Positions 21,540 through 32,534 of a stretch of 64,000 nt of DNA are shown here, piece after piece. Below the pieces are notes generated by a model. It was not told the DNA's origin, ran no database searches, and saw only the letters and a list, made by a program, of their open reading frames with translations. Every line of letters begins with the position of its first letter. Position 1 is the stretch's first letter. The position numbers were made by a program, and so were the translations under genes. This DNA comes from Reticulitermes speratus (taxonomy: Eukaryota; Arthropoda; Insecta; Blattodea; Rhinotermitidae), in assembly GCA_021186555.1 (NCBI GenBank), contig JAJKFL010000003.1:26803908-26867907 (forward strand), in the 5' to 3' direction.

Positions 21540-21965
21540 GTTTTGGTACATGAGTTACGAAAAGTTGTGGAACAAGCGTGAGTTGTGTGAAGATCGGCTC
21601 AGTGGCAGTCATACTTAACTAAATGAGTAAATTAATTTCTACCCGTACGTTCCGTATTTATTGAACGATGTGTGTGAAACGCGGTACGAGAGCTGTCCAT
21701 GTAATGCCGTTAGGCACTTGTGATTCCGTGGAATTCCATTCGGTGACAGTCGATCTCTACCTAAGGGCATAAATGAATTTCTACCGGTAACCTCTACATT
21801 TCTTGACAAATTTTGGTGAAATTCAGTATAAAAGGTCTCCGCGTAATTTCGTTGAGCAGTGTGAGTTTTGTGAAAATCGGTGTAGTAACAGCCGTACTTT
21901 ACGTAATGACGTAAATTAAAATGTTTCTCTATAATCTTCTCGTTCGAGTTGAAAAACTTTCGGTA
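21540..21965. repeat. Interspersed repeat with an internal duplicated segment
   Basis: Two related segments about 300 bp apart: 'gtgagttgtgtgaagatcgg' at about 21,578 and 'gtgagttttgtgaaaatcgg' at about 21,860. Each is followed by 'cagtggcagtcatactt' or 'cagccgtacttt' and a run to 'gtaaattaa'. A 122-codon minus-strand frame spans it, and its peptide (YTEFHQNLSRNVEVTGRNSF) is one I associate with repeats in insect predictions. It is probably not a gene. Confidence 0.55.
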
Positions 21966-22786
21966 CAGGAAATGTCCACAAAAATTCATTACTTTTCTTG
22001 TGAACATAAATAAAATTACACATGCGCATATACCGTAAACTGTATGACATTTTGAAAGTAAAGAATGCCTTGGTAAAGTTTACATACTTTGTCACGTATT
22101 ACACAATTTACAGTCTTGTTATGTACTGTTTAGATACCCAAAATTTTAGGGTTAAAATGGTGAAATTAAGAAAAAGAATTTATTCTGAATACATGAATTT
22201 TGTTCTAAGACAATTCTACGTAATTGTAATGACGTGTAGTGTCTTGATAAACAACAATTATGTGTTGTATACGCTCCTACTTTGCATTTTGAGATTGCAT
22301 CCGCAGCACAATTAATCATCTATAGCTGAAAGGAATACGCTGTTAATAACACCGCGTGCAGAAACACGATTCAGAGGCACAGTCCAGAAACAACTGACAC
22401 TTTGGAGCAAGAATGTATTATGTCCGTTTGAAATAAGGTCCTATACAATATCAAATTACAAGACTCTGAAACCCTTATTCAGAAAAGAGCAACGAAAATT
22501 ATTAGTAACGGAAATAAAATGTTGCTCACAATTTGCTTAATTTTTAACACGGAAGCTATTATATACAGAGTGATTCGTTTGAAACGTCTCTAAGTAGGCA
22601 TAATTGTGTTATTTATCTCACTAAACACAAAACATGAATACTTTTTCACAAACCATCCACTGATCTCAGTAAGTACATCAGTCCTCTTCCTGCGATGTTA
22701 CACTTATATAAAAATAAAACGTTTTGTATTAGCGTACGGCGTAAACTGATTACCCTGTAAGCAACTTGCTTTATGCAGTTGTCAGA
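21966..22786. other. No supported feature
   Basis: AT-rich. A 97-codon plus-strand frame at 22,022-22,315 is Tyr/Leu/Val-rich with no recognised domain. Confidence 0.35.
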
Positions 22787-23086
22787 TTTTTCATTTATAT
22801 ATATATATATATTTTTTTCTATGGCTCGACAGCCTTATATGGGCCTGGGCTCCTCGTTTTCGTCGAGGCTTCACGATCACACTAAGTTAGACACACCACA
22901 GTCGGTAAGGACTCCTCTGGACGAGGGACCAGCTCGTCGCAGAGACCTCTACCTGACAACACACAACACTCACAGAGACAGACATCCATGCCCCCGGTGG
23001 GATTCGAACCCACGATCCTAGTAAGTGAGCGGCCGAAGACCCAAGCCTTAGACCGCACGGTCACTGGGATCGGCTTTTTCATTATA
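22787..23086 (-). mobile_element. SINE-2 copy with target-site duplication
   Basis: Minus-strand SINE-2 with T-rich/TA start, 'atggctcgacagccttatat', 'cacaccacagtcggtaagg', B-box inverse 'gggattcgaacccacgatcc' and the head end 'cactgggatcgg'. Flanks 'tttttcatttatata' and 'tttttcattatata' form an imperfect duplication. The 82-codon frame inside is SINE-derived. Confidence 0.85.
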
Positions 23087-23394
23087 TAGCTCTAAATAAC
23101 ATTATTTTCAGCAAAGCAACGTGCCTTTAAGCTTTTATGAATATGTAGGTTTTAAGCGCCTATGGTGATTACGGGTTGGCATTTGTATCTGTTTAAAATT
23201 AAGCAATGCACAGAGGCACATTGCAAGCACCTTCACGGAACGTGTCCACCATTAAACAGTCCCTTCTACTCTTACACAGCTAAGGGACAAGTAGCAGATT
23301 ACAGTAATTAACAGCAACGAACAATTGTAACGGTACTGTCAGCACATTCTCCCATTTTCCAAACGTGTTCTGAAGTTGACTATTTTCTTCTGAG

Positions 23395-23610
23395 GCTCTA
23401 CAAAGTACGGCTTGGTAGATTTTCACAAACGTTTCGGAAGAACGTGCTGTCTCGGTCTTTAGGGCTGAGTAATCAAGATACAACACTCTTCTACACTGAA
23501 GAGACAGGTAGCTGGTAATTACAAAATACTTAACAACTTTTCAAAAATTACACGGCGTCACATCCCAGAAGAAGGCAATCTGCATAGCCTCTGGCGTGAG
23601 AAACTCAGAT
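23395..23610. repeat. Dispersed repeat D
   Basis: 'cacaaacgtttcggaagaac' and 'acacggcgtcacatcccaga' with 'agaaggcaatctgcatagcc'. The minus strand encodes LKTETARSSETFVKIYQ, matching the plus-strand peptide at 17,593. Confidence 0.6.
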
Positions 23611-24394
23611 CGTTGTTGCATACTTTACATAAGATATTCGCTTCTTCTTGTAAGAGAACATTGCCATTTGTTTTAAATTTATAATCTTCCCGCACTAACT
23701 ATTCAATAGAATATCTTCTGTGAAATCGGTATAACTCTTTACTTTGCAATTTTTTTAACTTGTGTCTTCTCTATCCTGTCTTTCATATGTTGCAATATTT
23801 AAGTGTTAGAAAAATGTTACAGATTACAGACCAAATTGAATATCATTAACTTTCGTTATATTTTGGATATATCTTCTTACTTAAATTATCCAAATAAATT
23901 GATATTTAAATAGGCAACATGCATTTTCTTAAACAACCGAGAGTTTCTACGATACAGGTGAGCTAAAAATTTTTAAGCTACTTAAAATTACATAATTTCT
24001 CTTATGCCACTAAACATTCACCATTTTGAAAAATGTTTAAAATAGAACTTTGGATTGAACTGTGATAAGCATTTGCCGAATATCTTCAACGTCATAATAA
24101 AGATAAAACTATGAGCCAATTGGCCCTTTCCATTCCCGTGAGAGTTGCTGCTGACTCCTCCATCACATTCTACGCCTTCCTATACTGCTAATGCTCGTGG
24201 AGTACAATACAGTTTACTTTTAGTATTTTCCTGTGACGATACCTTGAATAACGAGAAAAAGTGGCTAATTTAACATCCCAGCGAACGTTTCTTTACTACA
24301 AATCCAAAATAAAAGAAAAATATTTATCTCATACAAACGTCTCAAATTAACGTCTATAAATTAAAGTGTTATCCCTTATCTCACGCATATTAAG
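23611..24394. other. No supported feature
   Basis: AT-rich, no recognised gene or repeat. Confidence 0.45.
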
Positions 24395-24690
24395 GCTGGG
24401 ACAGCTCAGGCAGGGTGGCGTGTGTCCTACGGTCTGGTGACCTGTGAATTCGGGGTTACATTCTCTGGCAAGGGCAGCGACTTTTCTTTTCTTCAAAGCG
24501 TCCAGAACACATGTTGGGTCCACCCAGCTTGCTATCCAGTAGGTGAAGTGTGATCTTTCACCGGAAATAAGCGGCCGGGGCGTGAAACTAACCACTAAAG
24601 TTTGTCTAGTACCCAGGTTAGAATTTCGTGGAACTATAACTCCAATCCCCCACAGCGTGATGCCTGCTGAAGTACACAGTATTCACACAG
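24395..24690 (+). mobile_element. SINE-1 copy
   Basis: Plus-strand copy with 'ttcttcaaagcgtccagaac', 'gggtccacccagcttgc', the signature 'taagcggccggggcgtgaaa', 'cccaggttagaatttcg' and 'actataactccaatccccc'. The head B-box region reads 'gaattcggggttacattctc' and is eroded. Confidence 0.8.
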
Positions 24691-24894
24691 AAAGCCCAGG
24701 TCGTTGAGGCCTATAATTTCGTAAGGCGTGCACAGAATGAAAGGAAACTAAGGTGTCACACATTTGAATTCATGGTGAACTGAAGGACTTTACATCATTC
24801 TTTCATTCATTCGATGATACGTTCAAGAATTACAAGCAAAAACGACAGGGACTTTCTACATGAAACACTTGATAAAGCTATCCAGTTACAACCC

Positions 24895-25175
24895 TGGACA
24901 GGCCTTTAGGGCTCCAGGAGTTTGAGGCTCCCACAGTTCTATACACTCGGCACATAAGTGGTAAAGTTTTTAGCCCTACGCACCGGCCGCCTTTACCCCC
25001 CAGGAGATCCCCCTGGTACTCATTTCTGTTAGAGACCTAGTCAATCCCAAGGCCATAGTGCGGCCGGAAGGACTAAGTCAATAAAAATCTCAACCACCCC
25101 GCCGGGAATCGAATCCGCGACCTTCGGTTGTAGCGTAGTGCTCAACCAACTGCGCCATCGCGTACCCCGAAGGTA
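24895..25175 (-). mobile_element. SINE-3 copy, tRNA-derived
   Basis: The minus strand starts with a clear tRNA-like head: 'gatggcgcagttggttgagc' (A-box) and 'gcggattcgattcccggcgg' (B-box) near 25,165-25,095. A body with 'gccgcactatggccttggg', 'ggtaaaggcggccggtgcg' and a tail near 24,900 follow. The head is distinct from those of SINE-1, -2 and -4. The GGCCGG body motif resembles SINE-1. Confidence 0.8.
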
Positions 25176-25179
25176 CAAG

Positions 25180-25530
25180 GACAAATTGACGGTTAACTCA
25201 CCAAAACCAAATGCCAGCATTTACACTTCCCAAACGTCGCTAGGACACCCTACTATTCAGGCTGCATGCCGGCACGATCTTGATTAGCTGCATCTACAGC
25301 GTTACACGAGTCCACCCTCTCGAAATTTGAATGGGCATCACTAGCTCTATCCATCTATCCACCTCCATCTCATTTCTCCTTAACCATCTCATACATACAA
25401 GCATCACATCATTCGCGTACCTTTCTTCCTGTTATTTTTCTCCATATTCTTCGTCCATCCGTAACATTTATCATCACATTATTCCACATTTCAGTCCCTT
25501 CTTCTATTCCGAGAAAGTTCGGGCAACGTA
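25180..25530. other. No supported gene; CT-rich
   Basis: The open frame at 25,331-25,531 is Ser/His/Ile-rich because of a pyrimidine-rich stretch and is not considered coding. Confidence 0.4.
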
Positions 25531-25534
25531 GTAT

Positions 25535-25805
25535 GTGTAGCAACTAGGAGGCGAGCAGCACAACCGAGGAATCGTTCCAGGTACGAGCAAGGGATTTTTT
25601 CTTCTCCCAAGCGTCCAGACCCGCTCTGGGGCCTATCTAGCCGGCTGTTCAATAGATACGGAGAGCGCTTTGCCCTTGTATAAAGCGGCCGGGGCGCGAA
25701 GCTGACTATTCACGTCAAATCTAGTGCCGAGGTTAAGAATGATTTGAACTATACTTCTGTCCGCCCATACGTCTTCATAGCATGACAGAGAGAAATTTAC
25801 CTTTA
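25535..25805 (+). mobile_element. SINE-1 copy
   Basis: Head 'gtagcaactaggaggcgag', body 'ttcttctcccaagcgtccag', 'taaagcggccggggcgcga', 'gtgccgaggttaagaatg', 'catacgtcttcatagcatga', tail 'agaaatttacctttat'. Well-preserved body, eroded B-box. Confidence 0.85.
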
Positions 25806-26142
25806 TGCCCTCTATTTTAATTTTCTTATAAAGCCCTCGTCTTGTCTAGTAGAGTAACTTCAAACACTTCTCTAAATACATGTTCAAATAAGCACATTCC
25901 CAAAAGAGACATCTCATGTCTATTCAGTTCTTCGTACCGCTTTGGACAAAGAAGATGATATCGAAGGACAAGAATATAGTAAGGTAATCGCTCATAAAAG
26001 AGAAGTGGCTGCGACTGGACATTTAAACCACAGGCACTGCTTTTTGTAACGCTGTTACGGAAGTACAGAATAGAAATAAAGAGGTAGGTGTGACTGCATT
26101 TTAAACTTTACTTCGGATGAAGACAAACCAATGACCTTGATT

Positions 26143-26222
26143 TCAGGCTTCCGCCGCGATGTTGATGAGATCCGCGCTCTTCTGGGATATTACGCGGTGT
26201 CGTGTGGTAATTGTTTACCGAC
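26143..26222 (+). mobile_element. Foldback F3, single arm
   Basis: 'ttgatttcaggcttccgccg' followed by 'gagatccgcgctcttctggg' and 'ttacgcggtgtcgtgtgg', ending 'aattgtttaccgacgg'. This is the outer end plus one arm of F3 (compare 15,989-16,235). The second arm is missing and the next sequence belongs to another repeat. Confidence 0.75.
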
Positions 26223-26450
26223 GGCCATTCACAGCGTGACTATGTATACCACATGCTGTAACATTTGAAATTCTGCATTTCGCCCAATGCGGGAATTTTG
26301 ATGTGTGTTCCTATGATGCTCAAAATAAACATTTTTATTTTCCTAAACGCCATTTACTGATTGGTCTTTATAGTGGAACGGGACTCTATTCTCTGTGAGT
26401 TACGAACTAAATTAAGCCCTCTGGATGATAAAAAAAATTTCACGAGTAGC
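26223..26450 (+). mobile_element. MITE-like repeat (CCCTTTAAAG family), partial
   Basis: 'taccacatgctgtaacattt', 'aaataaacatttttattttc', 'ctgattggtctttatagtgg' and 'attctctgtgagttacgaac' follow the order of the copies at 2942 and 48,740. The left end appears cut by the F3 fragment. Confidence 0.5.
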
Positions 26451-28555
26451 CCCAACTAAATCACACATGAACGGACAGGAATGCCATTAATACAAAATCG
26501 TGTTTAGCCTTTGCATTCTCAGTACATCAACAATCGGTATTCAGTGAAAAGTACTAAGTTCATTCGGTAAAGTACACTTTCCCACTCACGACAAATATTA
26601 GAGTCCTAGACTCTTACCTGTAAGATAGCCGCCGTTTGTGGGGAATATAAATAATGCAAAAAAGTATTAGCAAATACAGAACGCAAATAACTACAATAAT
26701 ACAATCCAGTAGTAACTATAAAGCAGTCACCGGACAAAGAGCGTGTGTCACCTACAAAAGTCCCCTCAAAAAATCCGTGTATCCAACCCCACACAAATTT
26801 TTAAAGAGAAGTTAAAATATTTCGTTTCAGGTACCAGACCTCTGAGAACATCCAGGGCGGTCCAGTCTACAGGCGGTCACGTGGACCACTCCCTACGCTG
26901 GACCACATACTCGTAGAACGCCTAAAGAAACTCAAGGAAAACAAGAATAATTTTCAACAAAGAATTCAAAATTTTAATTCGATATTCAAGAAAAAATGTG
27001 TGTGTGTGAGAGAGAGAGAGAGAAAGGGTTAATCAAACACTTTGTTGCTCATCCATAGGAGCAGGCACGAAAAGCTATGTAAAACGCTTTTGTCCTCTTT
27101 AAAATAAATCAAATACACACGTATAGACTGGTACTAGATTTCATGTATTTGAGAGATGGGCTGCTGCCGACAAGTTCTCATGCAGCCCTCCCAAGGTCAG
27201 TTTTAAAAATTCCACTCAAACGCAGCCCCCTAATCCTTCTCAATATTTCGTCATAATGCAGCCCCCTCGAATACAAAATTCAACGCAGTTCATAATTCAG
27301 CCCAAATGCCCAACTTGTTCTTTTACGTACTACCAAAGTCCACTTCGTATCACCTTACCTTCTTCTCTTCCCAATGATTTACCTTATATCCAGCCTACTT
27401 TTACTTAAGGTCGAGCGGGAACTGACTAAACCTCCAAAGAAGTTCATTTTTCTTCCCCATTTTTACAAAAAAAAAAAAGCATTTCCTTTCATTACACGCA
27501 TTATTTCTATTTTTTTCTCAATTTTCCTTTTTTCTTAGTCTCCGGTCTTCAAAGGATTATATGTTGTTATTCACACTAACTAATGTGTAGGGAATGACAT
27601 TGTTCGTTTCTTTGTTGGGATGTTTGTCCATCAATACCTCGTTTCCACGGAAACAAAATAAAAATCTCAGATACAAATGATAATAGCAGCAGCTTGCAGA
27701 ATTAAACGGTATTAAAATATATGTTTAAGACTGTAGGACGTTCTAGTGCGTCAGCCACTGCCAGATGAACATTATCTCTTCATCACATACTAAAACTTCT
27801 TATTCCATCAAGCTGTCTTTACTCTATTCGAAGGAGAACGCATTCAGTGTTCAGTGTTTATAAATGTTTAATGTGAGTTTAACGGATAAAATAGAAATAA
27901 ACTTAGATCAAATAGTAATGAAGAGAACAGCAGGGTATCTTGCCGGAAGGAAGGTTACTCTAAACTATTTTATTATGCTTCTAACCAACTGTCTTTCTAA
28001 AACTGTCCAATTTCACAGAGTGTATATTCCGTAAAATCGTGGCGCCAAATGAAAGGGTTATCTGTGATAACCGTAACTGTTGACGGAAACTCTCAATTTT
28101 TTCCTTTGAATTTTAACGGGAATTCCAGTAGTGTGACATGTATAGTGTACGATTTCTCTGAAGGAATCCCACTTCTGGTGTACCGTAAATTTCCCAAATT
28201 TTTAAATTAATACAAGTAATCCTGTTGCACTGGGGAATTCGATTCAGTGGCCTGTATAAACAAAACGTACGACGTCCAACGCAAAAATTGACAGTCTGCT
28301 GAAAATTACCAACAAACATTGAACATTTTAATGGCATGAGTTTAAGATTCGAGCAAATTTATTACAGGCTTGTGCTAATCAAGTAATGTAAAAATTAAGC
28401 AACTTTCGTCTATTTATAACTCTCTGTCAACTACTGGGGCCATGTGGAATGAAATGGTGTTACAGATTGCTATTATTATTATTATTGAATTATATACACA
28501 TTATAATTATGTATAATTTTTTTACTTTCCTTTTACCCTTTGGTTTTTAATTAAA
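26451..28555. other. No supported gene; small simple repeats
   Basis: Holds a (TG)n(AG)n tract at 26,998-27,023, four spaced copies of 'gcagccc' at 27,182-27,265, a poly-A run at 27,468-27,478 and a short (TTA)n run near 28,472-28,485. No gene recognised. Confidence 0.45.
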
Positions 28556-28557
28556 TT

Positions 28558-28835
28558 GCGGGCCGGAATATCGTAGTCGGTATAGCAACTCGCCATGGAC
28601 TGGATGGTTCGAGGTACAAATCCCTTAGGGGGCAACAGATTTCCTCTTCTTCTCGCCTGTCCAGAATGGCACTGGGGCCCACCCAACCTCCTGTACGATG
28701 GGTACCGGGGCTCTTTCTGGAGGTAAAGCGGCCAGGGAGTGGCGTTCAGCCGAGGTTAGGAATGAGTAGAGCTATAACTCTACTCCCCCTATGTGCCTTC
28801 GCATCATGTAACGGGGAGACCTTTACCTTTAATTA
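28558..28835 (+). mobile_element. SINE-1 copy, near full length
   Basis: Head 'cgggccggaatatcgtagtc' with 'ggtatagcaactcgcc' (A-box zone), B-box remnant 'ggttcgaggtacaaatccc', body 'cccacccaacctcctgtacg', 'gggtaccggggctctttc', 'gtaaagcggccagggagtgg', tail 'acctttacctttaattaaag'. This copy and 47,937 best show the tRNA-derived head. Confidence 0.85.
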
Positions 28836-29545
28836 AAGTAATTGTAATATTTCAGGTTTTCCTTTTCTCATTTTGACCCTGGCTTATCTCTTTTCTTCAT
28901 TTTATTTGTTGTCTCCTTTTACTTGTGCTATCAGTAATTAGCCATTAAGCTGTTGATCAGCATGTAATAAATAAATATAAATAACTGATTTGAATTGAAT
29001 TGCACTGAATTAGAGTAAACGATCGAATAGGACGATACAGGAAATGGAGAAGCGGTCTGTAAGCATTTTAGTGTACAAGCTACAATTATCCTGGATTGAA
29101 TCAAAGACAGCTGATGAAATACAAGTTACCGAAGCCAGGAGGGCCGTCATCCTCTTGTTGTATGAGACCTCTTTCTGTGACCTCAGTAGGAGCTACAGGA
29201 ATCTTCTTCATCGCTTTAGTCCTGTGGACGTCAGTTTACTAACAGAAGACAAACTGTCTCTAAACCAATGAAACAAGAATCTTCTTTGTCACGAAACAAC
29301 AACCCAGAACACGCTTCAGAGGATCCCGTAAATGTTTGGTGTCTGTGCTGTTCATGGAACGATGCACCCTTGTGCTGTGAGCACATGAAAGCCCTTCCAT
29401 TTGAAAGGACTCGGAACACTTTATTGTCCAAGAGGAGCCCAGGAATGGGACAAGAAGAGAGACGGCTAGAGAAACTAGTCTTACACAGAACTAAATTCAC
29501 GAATCAGACTGTGTTAACACACGGAGTTGCCTAGTCAGCTAAATA
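28836..29545. other. Unassigned stretch with two open frames
   Basis: Plus-strand frames at 29,044-29,271 (75 codons) and 29,268-29,534 (88 codons) abut, with an 89-codon frame on the other strand across the second. I recognise no domain. The abutting frames may be chance or the remains of an unknown element. Confidence 0.3.
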
Positions 29546-29549
29546 AAAC

Positions 29550-29775
29550 ACCGTTAAACCGTTTAAAGGACAGTGACAATTGTGTGTGCCAGCTGCTTTA
29601 ACATTAACGACACAGTAGTTACGTGTTTCGTACTATTCTGCACAAAAACTGCGATATATCCCTAAACTACATTAACAGTTTGGTCTTCCTAATGGACACA
29701 GACTGTTTTCTATGTGAAGCAGGAACTGAGTTTTTCTTTATTTAGAATTGTTTGAAACTTTAAAGGCTTAATACA
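29550..29775 (+). mobile_element. MITE-like repeat (CCCTTTAAAG family)
   Basis: 'aaaccgtttaaaggacagtg' at the left, 'ctgctttaacattaacgac', 'acagactgttttctatgtg' and 'gaactttaaaggcttaat'-like right end at about 29,755-29,771. Diverged but in family order. Confidence 0.5.
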
Positions 29776-30059
29776 ATGTAAATATATATTATACAAAATT
29801 AGCTATGTCTGTGGACGAGAGTACTTACTGACAAAAAACACTTCTTGCACAATTATTGGAATCCCACACGTTATGAAACCCGAAGATTCATCACAGTCTT
29901 CAAAAGAGCCCTTTGTTGAACCGCATCCCGAGCGAGAGGAACGGAGGGAAAAGGTCTAAAGCATGACCTCGCCATTTTTCCTTTATTTGACAAAGCATGC
30001 AGAACATTCAAATCCGGCCAGAATTTATAAAGTGTACATAGATTTTAGCCCTACACAGT

Positions 30060-30785
30060 TATAAAAATAATAACAATAATTATTATTATCGTCACCATTG
30101 TCGTCGTCGTCATCATTATCATTATGTCTCCTGTCACACGCCTTTTCTTCCTGGTACTTCGCCTCTTCGACCAAAGGTGATCCTCACGGCTCAGGCCTCA
30201 AGTTTCAGACCGAAATCCTATTTGTGTTATGCGTGATGTTCCAAGTGTAGCTGTCTTTTGTAGTGAACCTACTGAACATTTTCCTGGTATGGCTTCAAAA
30301 TTTTTATTTAAAACTTTTGTTAATATTCCGGTGGCCCCAATTATTACCGTATTACCATACAATTCGCATTCCACATTCGTTGAATCTCTATACATAAATT
30401 CTTGTACTTGTTTCTTTTCTGCTTCCTTTTGTGTGACATTCTTGTTCGCCGGTATTGCCACATCTATCAGTATGCACGTCTTCTCTTTCTTTGTTTTTAG
30501 TTATTATATCTGGCTCTTTGCCATAACTTCTCTATTTGTGTGTACCCCTGGGTTCCATAATACTGTTACATCTTTATGTTCGCAAACTGGCCTGAGTGTG
30601 TGTGTACCATTTCTCTCTCGTTTCGATGCCTAGTGTTTTGCATATTGAATAATGTAAATGTGCACCAACTCTGTCGTATCTCGTTAACTGCTCATTCTTC
30701 GCCAAAATGGGACATCCTGACGTTAAGTGGTCAGTAGTTTCATGTTCTTTACATAACCAACATTTACTACAGATTTTTTATTTCA
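30060..30785 (-). pseudogene. LINE 3' end, degenerate (second LINE type)
   Basis: On the minus strand a clean stretch from about 30,775 reads CWLCKEHETTDHLTSGC, a C..C….H…C zinc-knuckle-like motif, followed by PILAKNEQLTRYDRVGAH. After breaks come PDIITKNKE, a Lys/Arg-rich run, LCIEIQRMWNANC, IGATGILTKVLNKNFEAIPG (30,335-30,280) and LQKTATLGTSRI. This is the C-terminal region beyond the reverse transcriptase domain in a LINE family I recognise from animals. The element ends on the minus strand in ATG/ACG/AAT short repeats at 30,130-30,060, a normal LINE tail. The RT domain itself is absent. Confidence 0.8.
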
Positions 30786-30789
30786 GAAT

Positions 30790-31845
30790 GTTTTATTATT
30801 ATTTATTATTATTATATTATTGATGACCATTGCGCTGTTAAATTAGCACGCTAATAAATGAGAATTATCAATATTATTACCCTGAGAAAGGCATTATTCG
30901 AATAGAGTTTCTGAAGCTATACGTCATATTTGTTGGATACAACCTCAAAATTCGCAGCGTCGCAAGGCTAGTAATTGTTTACTCCATGTAGTATATCACA
31001 AGTATATCAACGTATTTTTGCGATCTACTTCCGTATTACTTCCGTACCAAATTCCCCTTGCCTAGCTCCATTGGTTCATTAATGACCGCCATCGTACCTC
31101 AAGATAAAGGAAATCTTTGCACGGCCGCCAAATTTTATACTGTAAATTCAACGAATATATTACCTTTATAAAAAAAAAGCATAGCGTATTGTCTAGTCTA
31201 TTAGTTTACTGGCATATTCATTTTAAGGCCCTGAAGTAAGGGACCCTAGTTTCAAGCCTCAAAAATTTGTGCGTACGCTATGCCGTAATTGGTGGTCTTG
31301 GAAAATTAAAGTTACGCCGTTTGGGTAGCATCTAATGACCTAAAGTTCATATAAACTTTCGTGAAAATTGGTCAGTTGTTCAAAAGTTGAAATGGGGAAT
31401 AACAAACACAAACTGATAGCACAGTGATTCTACGTGCTTACTTTTTTATGCTTAAGGAAGAATTATGAAAATGAATGTTAAAAATCGACAGACAATCGGT
31501 CTTCTTAGAACATACACGCAGGCCTGCAGAGGGACATAACACTATGTAGTGACTTGTGGCCAGTAATTGCTCTGAAGCAGTATAGTATGGGAGGTAAATT
31601 GTCATTCCTTGCAGCTACGTGATACAATCTTAATTAACACGGTAATCAAAATTACACTTGTTTCTTCATAAGTGTTTCATTTGCACGTTTCCAGACAATT
31701 TATTGGAGCGCTCCAGCATTAAATATTTTTCGCCTTCGTTAGTTAAACTTTATCCCTTCATCGCCGATAGAATCATATAATTGAAAGTTCATCCTGCAGC
31801 GGTCATTACCTCCGTTAATTTGTGTTTGTGAATTTTCAGGTTATC
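30790..31845. other. No supported gene
   Basis: A short TTA-rich tract lies at 30,795-30,822. The stretch 31,335-31,420 ('aactttcgtgaaaattggtc', 'aatggggaataacaaacac') resembles a type of interspersed repeat tail seen in insects. A similar phrase at 36,985 ('aaatttcacgaaaattcgtc') may be related. No gene. Confidence 0.4.
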
Positions 31846-31849
31846 GCGG

Positions 31850-31965
31850 CCATAAATATGAAGACTGCACTCTTCTGGAATGCGGCGCTCTTTCGGCAGA
31901 ATCCTCTGAAGTATCAGCACACTTCTATCACACTGCACACCGTAACACCTCTGACAACAGCAACC
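31850..31965. repeat. Dispersed repeat D (fragment)
   Basis: 'atgaagactgcactcttctgg' region with 'aatgcggcgctctttcgg' and 'cacaccgtaacacctctga'. The plus strand gives MKTALFWNAALF, similar to the AVFWDVAP peptide of the family. Confidence 0.5.
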
Positions 31966-32029
31966 TTCTATTCACATGAGGAAAGCCTGTGGATGAGAAA
32001 GAAAATAATACTGCCGGTATCGTCTTAGC

Positions 32030-32115
32030 AAGCAGGATGATGCAGTGGTAACAGTCTGCACTATATTCTGGAGGTGTCTGTTGCGAATTTCAACAGAGAC
32101 ACCGGATATTCTGAA
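32030..32115 (+). mobile_element. SINE-5 head fragment, tRNA-derived
   Basis: 'gatgcagtggtaacagtctg' fits an A-box (TRGYNNA…), followed by 'cactatattctggagg' and an eroded B-box area. A reverse copy at 43,175-43,275 shares 'tatattccggagg' and has a clear B-box. Confidence 0.5.
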
Positions 32116-32399
32116 TAAGTTACGTCTTGGTTTTTCTCCGTCCTTCCATTAAAATGCCGGGTAACACTTCGATTAGGTCAATTACTACTTCCTTCCAAAT
32201 CCTTTCCAATTCATTATTCATCCCACCACAGACATTATATAGTCGAGTTACCGACAGCTTCATAAAGCAAACCACAGCAAAAAATAGTTACAAGATGCTA
32301 CTGCATTATGGACTACTTTAATAACGAACTAACTTCATGCAGCAGAGTTATTCTTGAGAAACTAAGAGTCCCTCAACTAGTTAAGGACTACCTGTCTTT
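32116..32399. other. No supported feature
   Basis: Short AT-rich stretch with one 64-codon open frame of no recognisable content. Confidence 0.4.
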
Positions 32400-32530
32400 A
32401 ATTAAGAATTAAGGCTAATTACAGTGTTCACAGCAGCCCGGTACTGTTCCCTATCGTGAGCTAGATTAATCCATTCTACACTCTCCCATCATATTCAGGC
32501 ACTCTCAACTTTAATATCATCATCACATCA
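32400..32530 (-). pseudogene. Non-LTR retrotransposon RT tail fragment
   Basis: The minus strand reads WINLAHDREQYRAAVNTVI, the conserved C-terminal motif of LINE-type reverse transcriptases (W.DLAQDR..WR..V). Only this motif and some upstream frame-broken sequence survive. Similar tails are at 54,238, 55,440, 60,580 and 61,590. Confidence 0.75.
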
Positions 32531-32534
32531 GCAC

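Noticed and set aside
24900-25170. Possible functional tRNA gene on the minus strand at 25,095-25,165
   Set aside because: The head has A- and B-boxes but continues into a SINE body and does not close a full cloverleaf with an acceptor stem.
29044-29534. Two abutting plus-strand open frames (75 and 88 codons)
   Set aside because: No domain recognised, an equally long frame lies on the other strand, and no splice or promoter evidence. Left as unassigned.
30229-30633. 134-codon plus-strand open frame rich in Phe, Ser and Thr that looks like a membrane protein
   Set aside because: It is the antisense of the LINE remnant on the minus strand; the minus-strand reading has recognisable LINE motifs.
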